This document shows positions 1 to 4,992 of a stretch of DNA of 5,266 nucleotides, piece after piece. Under the pieces are notes generated by a model. That model saw nothing but the letters and a program-made list of their open reading frames with translations, made no database searches and was not told the origin of the DNA. The stretch comes from Thiotrichaceae bacterium (GTDB lineage: Bacteria; Pseudomonadota; Gammaproteobacteria; SZUA-229). A program made the position numbers and the translations under genes. The DNA lies in the NCBI GenBank assembly GCA_002746365.1, contig NVWZ01000014.1, positions 13,477 to 18,742 of the forward strand, written 5' to 3'. Positions within the stretch are counted from its first letter, which is position 1. Every line of letters starts with the position of its first letter.

Positions 1-653
1 TTCATGCGAGTTTCGATGTGGCCCATGTCTAGAATACGTTGGCATTCGTTATCAAGGAAGTCGCGAGGCGTACGGTAGCCAGGAATACCATAACGCATCA
101 TGCCTCCCAGCTCTTTATGATCATCAAAGATGGTAGAAGCGATGCCTTTACGACGTAGTTGGTAAGCCGCAGCCATTCCCGCAGGGCCACCACCAATGAT
201 GGCAACTTTTTTGCCAGTCATTTCAGCGCTGTTATCAAATTTGAAACCTTCTTTAAAGGCGGTGTCGCCGATGTATTGCTCAACAGAGTTAATACCAACG
301 AAGTCTTCAACATCATTACGGTTACAGCCTGTCTCACAAGGTGCTGGACATACACGACCCATCATAGAAGGGAACGGGTTAGCATCGGTCGAACGACGGA
401 ATGCATATTCCTGCATGGATACACCTTCAGGAGGAAGCTCAATACCACGAACGATATCTAACCAGCCGCGAATATCTTCGCCTGATGGGCAACTGCCCTG
501 ACATGGTGGAGTACGATGTACATAAGTAGGACACTTGTATGTTGTATCTTCATTGAAAATTTGGTTGCCGAAGTCTTTTTCGATGTAATCGCCATCCTCA
601 TATCTTCTGTAGTTCAACTTATTGTCTTGCATATCTTGTTTCGAAGTGGCCAT
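1..653 (-). CDS. dsrL: DsrL, NAD(P)H:acceptor oxidoreductase, N-terminal part (3' end outside window)
   Basis: The first 217 codons are visible; the family is about 650 residues, so roughly a third is shown. DsrL is a cytoplasmic iron-sulfur flavoprotein related to the small subunit of glutamate synthase (GltD) and serves as electron partner of DsrAB in sulfur oxidation, linking it to NAD(P). The N-terminal cluster region has Cys51 and Cys55 (PPCQGSCPSG) and Cys102, Cys106 and Cys110 (GRVCPAPCETGC), the GltD-type pattern. A Rossmann dinucleotide-binding motif follows (VAIIGGGPAGMAAA, residues 150-163), then LGGMMRYGIPGYR (about 182-194), the conserved FAD-domain stretch. The ATG start (651-653) is set by AGGAG 7 nt upstream. 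dsrK ends 166 bp before it across two structured elements, suggesting that dsrL can be tuned separately. Whether the C-terminal ferredoxin domain is present cannot be seen here. Confidence 0.95.
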   Translation of the reverse strand, partial: MATSKQDMQDNKLNYRRYEDGDYIEKDFGNQIFNEDTTYKCPTYVHRTPPCQGSCPSGEDIRGWLDIVRGIELPPEGVSMQEYAFRRSTDANPFPSMMGRVCPAPCETGCNRNDVEDFVGINSVEQYIGDTAFKEGFKFDNSAEMTGKKVAIIGGGPAGMAAAYQLRRKGIASTIFDDHKELGGMMRYGIPGYRTPRDFLDNECQRILDMGHIETRM

Positions 654-673
654 GCCAGCTCTCCTGTTGCTTT

Positions 674-692
674 ACCGGGGTTTTGCCCCGGT
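674..692 (-). other. GC-rich hairpin just upstream of the dsrL ribosome binding site
   Basis: ACCGGGG (674-680) pairs perfectly with CCCCGGT (686-692) around a 5-nt loop. On the dsr transcript the stem ends 8 nt before the AGGAG of dsrL (661-665). There is no U-run on either strand, so it does not look like an intrinsic terminator. It could stabilise the 5' end of a processed dsrL message or limit ribosome access. Confidence 0.7.
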
Positions 693-732
693 GTATGTCA
701 ATAATAATTGTTATATCTTTATTTCTTTCTTT

Positions 733-810
733 GTCATTGCGAGCGCAGTGCGGCAATCTCTTTTAACGATACAGTAGTCTGCATGAGATTGCTTCGTGTC
801 TCGCAATGAC
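733..810. repeat. 78-bp palindromic repeat between dsrK and dsrL
   Basis: Perfect 11-bp terminal inverted repeats (GTCATTGCGAG at 733-743, CTCGCAATGAC at 800-810) flank a second perfect 8-bp pair (GCAATCTC at 753-760, GAGATTGC at 785-792) with a 24-nt centre. The GTCATTGCGAG...CTCGCAATGAC ends are familiar from dispersed intergenic palindromes seen in many bacterial genomes. The element begins nine bases past the dsrK stop codon on the transcript. It holds no coding frame of note. In RNA it would form a two-part hairpin that could protect the dsrK 3' end or lower expression of dsrL (inference). Confidence 0.75.
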
Positions 811-819
811 GAATTTTAT

Positions 820-2370
820 TTAAGCGGCTTCGTCAGCACTGTCGCTGTCAGTTGCTTCTTCGCCTTGGCCTTCCAGAATAATCGCGTTGCTCACTAACTG
901 GTGAACACTGACAATCTGATCCATGGTCATGCCGTAATAAGGCAGGACTTTTGTAAACTGTGATTTACAGATGGCACATATTGCCGCCATGTGTGTCACG
1001 CCGTGATCAGCAACCACATTTTTAAGTGATTCCATACGTGGCTGCGCACCTTTTATACGTAATTCCATCAGGTCGTCTGTTAACAGACCACCGCCACCGC
1101 CACAACAGAAGGTGGCATCATGAATCGTATCAGCTGACATATCGTGGAAATTATTACATACCGCTTTAATCACTTGACGCGGCGTCGTGAACTGACTGCC
1201 TGGCTCTTCACCGATTCGCGATGCACGTGCGATGTTACAAGAATCGTGGAAGGTTAATGTCATGTGATCGTTTTCTGACTTATCAATATTTAGAATATTA
1301 CGATCTAAGCAATCCTTGGTAAATTCAAGGATGTGTTGTGGAATAGGGTAGTTCTGATCAAGGAAATCCCAGGGGCCGGCTAATGTATTAAGGTGGTTGT
1401 ATGCAACACGCCATGCATGTCCACACTCACCAAATACTAAACGTCTAACACCAAGGTCTTTCGCTGCATCACGAATACGCAGTGAAATCTCACGCATTTG
1501 TTCGTAGTTACCAATGAACAAACCGAAGTTAGCCGCTTCGGATGCTTTTGAGCTTAATGTCCAGGTGACACCGGCAGCGTGGAAGACTTTTGCGTAACCA
1601 ATCAAACCATCGATATGCGGCTCAGCAAAGAAGTCAGCAGACGGGGTAACCAGCAAAATTTCTGCGCCTTTCTCATCAAGCGGTATCGCCACAGCGACAC
1701 CGGTTTCTTCTTCAATTTCTTCAGCCAGACCTTCTAGTGTATCGACTAGAGCGGGCTCAGGCAGACCAAGGTTGTTACCAATTTTGTGTACTTTAGGGAT
1801 AATCTGGTTTGAGTATTTCTGACCCATGCCGATTTGAGCCAGTATGTCGCGTGCTGCCATGGTGACTTCTGCGGTATCGATGCCAAACGGGCAGAATACG
1901 GCACAGCGACGACACTCAGAACACTGGTGGAAGTAACTGTACATGTCATCGATCACTTCTTTTGTTAAATCAACAGCACCAACCAGTTTAGGGAAGTACT
2001 TACCGGCGAAAGTAAAGTAACGGCGGTAAACTTTGCGCAGTAAATCCTGACGGGCAACCGGCATATTTTTCGGGTCAGCGGTACCGATGAAATAATGGCA
2101 CTTGTCTGTGCAAGCACCACACTTTACACATGTGTCCATAAATACCTGTAAAGAACGGTATTTACTTAACTTATCTTTCATTAAATCAAGAAACTTTTCT
2201 TTCCAGCCTTCGATTAACTGGCCAGGCTCTTCCGGACTAGGAAAGCCCATATCAGACTGAAACTCTTCATTCGCTATAAAAGGTGAGCTGTGCGCCATCG
2301 CACCTTCCATGACAGATGGAATGACGGGGAATTCCCGCGTTTCTGGTATTTCGTATTCAACCTTAGCCAT
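820..2370 (-). CDS. dsrK: DsrK, HdrD-like iron-sulfur subunit of the DsrMKJOP complex
   Basis: The 516-residue product is DsrK, the cytoplasmic, membrane-attached catalytic subunit thought to act on DsrC disulfide or trisulfide. Two ferredoxin-type [4Fe-4S] motifs are complete: C81-x2-C84-x2-C87-x3-C91 and C150-x2-C153-x2-C156-x3-C160-P. The C-terminal half has the heterodisulfide-reductase (HdrD, CCG-type) cysteines: Cys316 in FGECGHAW, Cys378 in HDSCNIA, the pair Cys422-Cys423 before a glycine run, and Cys465/Cys468 in AICAICKS. These would bind the special catalytic cluster. Length fits the family. The tail (about 501-516) is acidic and probably disordered. The ATG start has a GGAAG site upstream. 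dsrM lies 27 bp before it, and a 166-bp structured gap follows before dsrL. No transmembrane segment is seen, so membrane attachment would be through DsrM. Confidence 0.97.
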   Translation of the reverse strand: MAKVEYEIPETREFPVIPSVMEGAMAHSSPFIANEEFQSDMGFPSPEEPGQLIEGWKEKFLDLMKDKLSKYRSLQVFMDTCVKCGACTDKCHYFIGTADPKNMPVARQDLLRKVYRRYFTFAGKYFPKLVGAVDLTKEVIDDMYSYFHQCSECRRCAVFCPFGIDTAEVTMAARDILAQIGMGQKYSNQIIPKVHKIGNNLGLPEPALVDTLEGLAEEIEEETGVAVAIPLDEKGAEILLVTPSADFFAEPHIDGLIGYAKVFHAAGVTWTLSSKASEAANFGLFIGNYEQMREISLRIRDAAKDLGVRRLVFGECGHAWRVAYNHLNTLAGPWDFLDQNYPIPQHILEFTKDCLDRNILNIDKSENDHMTLTFHDSCNIARASRIGEEPGSQFTTPRQVIKAVCNNFHDMSADTIHDATFCCGGGGGLLTDDLMELRIKGAQPRMESLKNVVADHGVTHMAAICAICKSQFTKVLPYYGMTMDQIVSVHQLVSNAIILEGQGEEATDSDSADEAA

Positions 2371-2397
2371 TATTAGTCTTCCAGTAGCTTTTTTTAA

Positions 2398-3159
2398 TTA
2401 TGAGTTACGGCCATCTTTGGCTTCAATTTCAGCGCCCCAGGGTGACAAGTGACGTTTTTCACGTGGGTTGTCTATCTGGTAACGGGTTGGAGCCATAAAT
2501 AAACCTGGCGCGTGCATCAATTTACTGATTGGGAATATGACTGCTAAAAATAGAACCATGGTCAGGTGTGCCAGCAGGAGTAGATCACTGGGTAGTTCCT
2601 GCCAGTCAAACAGGAAAAGCCCCATGACAAATGCTTTAAGTTGAACAATGTCTGTGGGGGCTAGATAAGGTATAGCTAAACCCGTACCTGCAATGCCCAT
2701 AATTAAAACCAGCATTAAGTAATCAGACGGTGATGAGATGTAACGAACGCGATCAACAAAAATACGACGCGCGAACAAACCAGCCAGACCCACTAACATG
2801 GCGAAACCAGCGTAGTGCCCAAAACTCTGAACAATCATGTTGTTTACCAGCGGCCAGAAAATTGAGTCAGGCGAGATCACATAACGTAAGTGACGGAAGA
2901 ACGCGAGCAATAACGATGCGTGAAACATGAAGCCAAAAATCCAGGTCCATTTAGTGGCACGGAACAGGCTGTTAAATAAAACGACTTCAGTAAAGAAACG
3001 GTAGACGACACCTGTCCTTGTAAGCGGAGCAGGGGTGACTGCGATTTTCAAAGGTGCTGGCACACGTTTGTACTGCAACATTTTGTTTGTGATGCCGACT
3101 ACTAATGTGATCATTGCCACATAAAAAAGTATGACGTACAAAATACTAAGTGCGTTCAT
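2398..3159 (-). CDS. dsrM: DsrM, haem b membrane subunit of the DsrMKJOP complex (NarI-like)
   Basis: This 253-residue integral membrane protein is the DsrM quinone-interacting cytochrome b subunit, partner of DsrK. Hydrophobic segments suggest five transmembrane helices: about residues 5-24, 70-94, 108-130, 146-167 and 190-212. Histidines sit at 80 and 90 in helix 2 and at 198 and 216 at helix 5. These gaps of 10 and 18 residues equal those of the four haem ligands of nitrate reductase NarI (His56/66 and His187/205), supporting two b haems. His115 is an additional histidine in helix 3. The C-terminal tail is polar and presumably faces the cytoplasm and DsrK. The ATG start has a modest CGAGA site upstream. 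dsrK follows after 27 bp, while dsrC lies 291 bp upstream across a structured gap, an unusually large distance for this operon. Confidence 0.95.
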   Translation of the reverse strand: MNALSILYVILFYVAMITLVVGITNKMLQYKRVPAPLKIAVTPAPLTRTGVVYRFFTEVVLFNSLFRATKWTWIFGFMFHASLLLAFFRHLRYVISPDSIFWPLVNNMIVQSFGHYAGFAMLVGLAGLFARRIFVDRVRYISSPSDYLMLVLIMGIAGTGLAIPYLAPTDIVQLKAFVMGLFLFDWQELPSDLLLLAHLTMVLFLAVIFPISKLMHAPGLFMAPTRYQIDNPREKRHLSPWGAEIEAKDGRNS

Positions 3160-3182
3160 TGAATAATCTCGTTAAGTAAATC

Positions 3183-3325
3183 AGAGAACTCCACACAAAG
3201 CATCTTTTCCGCCATGTCTGCGTTAAAAGCGATCTCAAAATACTCACTTACGAACGTGTAAGCTGCGTTTTTTCGGTCACTTTTGCCTTGCCCTGACGAA
3301 AAATTTACTTCGTGCAGAGCTCTCT
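3183..3325 (-). repeat. 143-bp imperfect palindrome, possible dispersed (MITE-like) element
   Basis: The ends form a long inverted repeat. Of the outermost 32 positions (3183-3214 against 3294-3325), 23 are Watson-Crick, 7 are A/C combinations that become G-U pairs in minus-strand RNA, and 2 are true mismatches. The centre repeats the pattern: CTTAC (3248-3252) faces GTAAG (3259-3263), and an AAAAGTGA/TCGCTTTT pair lies further out. The element could thus fold as one long hairpin over nearly its whole length. It has no open frame of note. Its outline resembles the dispersed palindromic repeats found between genes of some Gammaproteobacteria, but I cannot confirm copies elsewhere. No target duplication is obvious at the borders. 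Confidence 0.6.
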
Positions 3326-3342
3326 AACAAAATTTTATTTAT

Positions 3343-3396
3343 AAACTTTAAATAAAGCACATCATGTATTTACAAAATGTGCCTTATTTAAAGTTT
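3343..3396 (-). other. Hairpin 3: 20-bp stem in the dsrC-dsrM gap
   Basis: Positions 3343-3362 pair with 3377-3396 over 20 positions, with a single A/C mismatch (3356/3383) that becomes a U-G pair in minus-strand RNA. The 14-nt loop could pair further (TGTA with TACA, 3365-3368 and 3371-3374). The stem is AT-rich except for GCACAT/ATGTGC near the loop. Its lower stem uses bases 3391-3396, which also belong to hairpin 2, so the two full structures exclude each other. The following transcript sequence is A/T-rich without a clean U-run. Confidence 0.7.
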
Positions 3397-3424
3397 CGGG
3401 GACGATGCTACTGCCCCCGAACTT
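3391..3424 (-). terminator. Hairpin 2: GC-rich stem behind dsrC, possible partial terminator or mRNA 3' end stabiliser
   Basis: A 7-bp perfect stem (TTCGGGG with CCCCGAA, 3395-3401 with 3415-3421) encloses a 13-nt loop. It can be lengthened by 3 bp across a one-base bulge at 3394 (3391-3393 with 3422-3424). It is the only GC-rich structure in this gap. On the dsr strand it is followed by ACTTTAAATAAGG rather than a U-run, so it is not a canonical intrinsic terminator. A protective 3' end for dsrC mRNA or a pause site is equally possible. Confidence 0.45.
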
Positions 3425-3455
3425 ATAACATATAACTTAAAACTTATATGTTATA
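3424..3455 (-). other. Hairpin 1 at the dsrC stop codon
   Basis: A perfect 12-bp inverted repeat pairs 3424-3435 with 3444-3455 around an 8-nt loop. The stem is almost entirely A/T. The dsrC stop codon (3451-3453) and part of the last valine codon lie in its 5' arm as read on the transcript, so translating ribosomes would disturb it. There is no U-run after it. It is the first of three hairpins in tandem behind dsrC. Confidence 0.75.
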
Positions 3456-3786
3456 CACAACCCGTTGGCTTAGGAAGACCGGCATATTTACATGCTTGCT
3501 TACCTGGGCCGTATGGGAATAGCTCGTAAAGGTACTTGCTGTTGCCTTTTTCTTTACCTAAACGTTTACCAACCGCTTTAGTCAGTACACGTACTGCTGG
3601 TGCAATTTGGTACTCTTCGTAGTACTCGCGCAGGAAGTTGATGATGTCCCAGTGCTCGTCAGTAAGAGGTTGATCTTCAGCTTCAGCCATTGCAGCACCG
3701 ATTGCTGGCTCCCACTCGTTTAAGTTAGCTAGGTAACCTTCTTCGTCGACTTCAAACTGCTTGCCGTTTACTTCGATTGATGACAT
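3451..3786 (-). CDS. dsrC: DsrC, two-cysteine sulfur carrier protein
   Basis: This 111-residue protein is DsrC, the small soluble carrier that takes sulfur from DsrEFH and presents it to DsrAB; its DsrC-trisulfide or disulfide forms are thought to interact with DsrMKJOP. The flexible C-terminal arm carries both redox cysteines: Cys99 in KQACKYAG and penultimate Cys110 in PTGCV, eleven positions apart, the hallmark of functional DsrC. TusE-type relatives used for tRNA thiolation lack the first of these. The region before the arm (ELFPYGPGKQ) is highly family-like. The start is ATG with a strong CGAGGATATAAAC leader. The TAA stop lies inside an AT-rich hairpin, and a long structured gap separates dsrC from dsrM. 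That arrangement could let dsrC transcripts accumulate separately from dsrMK (inference). Confidence 0.98.
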   Translation of the reverse strand: MSSIEVNGKQFEVDEEGYLANLNEWEPAIGAAMAEAEDQPLTDEHWDIINFLREYYEEYQIAPAVRVLTKAVGKRLGKEKGNSKYLYELFPYGPGKQACKYAGLPKPTGCV

Positions 3787-3819
3787 GTTTATATCCTCGT
3801 TAAATAAATAGTTTGTTTT

Positions 3820-4122
3820 TTAGAGCCAGGATTGAATTGAATCACTCTCAGCCGCTAAAGTGACAAAGCCTTCGTAGTCGACGACTTTGATACCATCAGC
3901 TAGCTTGCCTTCGAGTCCACGAGCCTGAAGGTCAGGACCGAGTACGGCAAATGTAACGCCACTAGCATTTTTGATTTTGTCTGCAGCACTGTTACCAGTG
4001 GTTGCTGCGTATACACCATCTTCGATTAGCAAAACGGTAGAACCGTCTTTTGCATATCCTAAGCATATATCGAATGCACTGGATTCGAATGGCGATTTGT
4101 TTACTGTGTGTAATAGTCCCAT
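3820..4122 (-). CDS. dsrH: DsrH, small subunit of the DsrEFH sulfur-transfer complex
   Basis: The 100-residue product is DsrH (TusB-like), the smallest DsrEFH subunit. It opens with MGLLHTVNKSPFESSAFDIC; the single cysteine is Cys20, the position of the conserved cysteine in Allochromatium vinosum DsrH. A short beta-rich stretch (STVLLIEDGVYAA, about residues 28-40) and a closing SIQSWL are also typical. Length is normal for the family. The start is ATG with a CGAGGAG site on the 19-bp spacer behind dsrF. dsrC follows after 33 bp, placing the sulfur donor complex directly ahead of its acceptor, the usual arrangement in oxidative dsr operons. Confidence 0.95.
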   Translation of the reverse strand: MGLLHTVNKSPFESSAFDICLGYAKDGSTVLLIEDGVYAATTGNSAADKIKNASGVTFAVLGPDLQARGLEGKLADGIKVVDYEGFVTLAAESDSIQSWL

Positions 4123-4141
4123 GATTCTCTATGCTCCTCGG

Positions 4142-4546
4142 CTAGAAACTTAAACAGATGTCTTGTTCAGCCATAACATCAGCTAACTCGGCGCGACTGA
4201 CTAGACGAATAGAGTCTTTTTCAGCATAGTCATCATCTTCATCTTCCCAGATCAGGTGTTGAAGATCATCTAATGTTAAACCGCGTTCTTCAAGTGATTC
4301 TTTTTCGATGTAGATTTTAGTTACTTCGTAATCACCTAAAGCAGAGTAGACGGGTGAGAAGTTTTTCTGACCAATCGCTTTAGTGTCTTGACCTTTAGTC
4401 AGCTCGTAAACACCGTCACCGATGAATGCAAGACTAACGTCCTGATCAAATGCTGCACCAATTAAAACAACCTCTAAAGATTCCAGAGCATAAACTGTGC
4501 CGTAAGGTGCTTTGCGGTTGACGTACATGAATTTTTTAATTGCCAT
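4142..4546 (-). CDS. dsrF: DsrF, subunit of the DsrEFH sulfur-transfer complex
   Basis: This 134-residue protein is the DsrF (TusC-like) subunit of DsrEFH. Family marks are the N-terminal MAIKKFMYVNRKAPYG, the AAFDQDVSLAFIGDGVY core (about residues 31-47) and the terminal ELADVMAEQD..LSF. DsrF shares the DsrE fold but is regarded as having no catalytic cysteine. Here the only cysteine is Cys131, four residues from the end, outside the usual active-site position, so a structural role is more likely. An acidic run (EDEDDD, residues 101-106) lies in the C-terminal third. The start is ATG with a good AGGAG site, which overlaps the dsrE stop codon. dsrH follows after 19 bp. Confidence 0.95.
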   Translation of the reverse strand: MAIKKFMYVNRKAPYGTVYALESLEVVLIGAAFDQDVSLAFIGDGVYELTKGQDTKAIGQKNFSPVYSALGDYEVTKIYIEKESLEERGLTLDDLQHLIWEDEDDDYAEKDSIRLVSRAELADVMAEQDICLSF

Positions 4547-4556
4547 GATTTATCTC

Positions 4557-4949
4557 CTATGCGCCAAAGACGAGTAAACGGTCAGATTCAATACCGGCTT
4601 CGATCAATTGACCTAATCCAGAGATACGGAAACCTTCATTCATGTTGTTATCTTCAAAACCTTGACGTTTTGCTTCATCCGCATCCATCATGCCGCGGCG
4701 TTGTGCGGCTGCAATACAAACAACCAAATCCAGATCGTTTTCTTTTGATAGTTCAGACCATAACTTTGGAATATCACGATCATCTTGTGGTGGAACCGCA
4801 AGTTTGGTCGCGTTGTTTACGCCATCGTGATAGAAGAAAACACGGAATATTTCATGTCCAGAAGCTAACGCAGCTTTAGCAAACTGATACGCTGTATCAG
4901 ATGCCTGATGCTGGTAAGGACCCTCGTTAATTTGAATACTAAATTTCAC
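4557..4949 (-). CDS. dsrE: DsrE, sulfurtransferase subunit of the DsrEFH complex
   Basis: The 130-residue product is a full-length DsrE, TusD-like subunit of the cytoplasmic DsrE2F2H2 heterohexamer, which relays persulfide sulfur to DsrC. The N-terminus (MKFSIQINEGPYQHQASD) is family-typical. The active cysteine is Cys78, in LDLVVCIAAAQRRG; it is the only cysteine in the protein and sits at the same number as the sulfur-binding Cys78 described for Allochromatium vinosum DsrE. The start is GTG (4947-4949), chosen because translation from it gives the conserved N-terminus and an AAGAG ribosome binding site lies 8 nt upstream. The TAG stop is 10 bp from the dsrF start and overlaps the dsrF Shine-Dalgarno sequence, so the two are probably translationally coupled. 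An intact Cys78 implies an active sulfur relay. Confidence 0.96.
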   Translation of the reverse strand: MKFSIQINEGPYQHQASDTAYQFAKAALASGHEIFRVFFYHDGVNNATKLAVPPQDDRDIPKLWSELSKENDLDLVVCIAAAQRRGMMDADEAKRQGFEDNNMNEGFRISGLGQLIEAGIESDRLLVFGA

Positions 4950-4957
4950 AATAATTA

Positions 4958-4962
4958 CTCTT
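4958..4962 (-). promoter_or_regulatory. Ribosome binding site supporting the GTG start of dsrE
   Basis: On the minus strand AAGAG stands 8 nt before the GTG codon. It sits in the AT-rich 43-bp gap behind dsrB. There is no ATG near the family-conserved N-terminus, so this site decides the start. Confidence 0.65.
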
Positions 4963-4992
4963 ATAAAAAATCTTAGTTTTATTAATATGTAG

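Noticed and set aside
674..692. Bidirectional terminator between dsrK and dsrL
   Set aside because: The stem is strong but no T-run follows on either strand, and all genes on both sides are co-directional.
159..704. Open frames on the plus strand opposite dsrL (159-461, 196-501, 516-704)
   Set aside because: They lie antisense to a confidently identified gene, show no recognisable domain and lack convincing ribosome binding sites.
1746..1949. Short minus-strand frame inside dsrK
   Set aside because: It is an alternate frame within an intact DsrK with all iron-sulfur motifs; the composition is that of a shadow frame.
733..3325. CRISPR array or direct-repeat array formed by the palindromic elements
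   Set aside because: The two elements differ in sequence, are 2.4 kb apart, and are inverted structures, not regularly spaced direct repeats.
3338..3343. TATAAA on the minus strand as a -10 box for a dsrM promoter
   Set aside because: No convincing -35 partner is seen at the right distance, and such hexamers are expected by chance in this AT-rich gap.
3343..3455. Calling the hairpin cluster a classical Rho-independent terminator
   Set aside because: None of the three stems is followed by a run of U on the dsr strand, so only a tentative partial-terminator label is given to the GC-rich one.
4559..4879. 106-codon plus-strand frame opposite dsrE
   Set aside because: It mirrors the dsrE coding region and shows no family resemblance.
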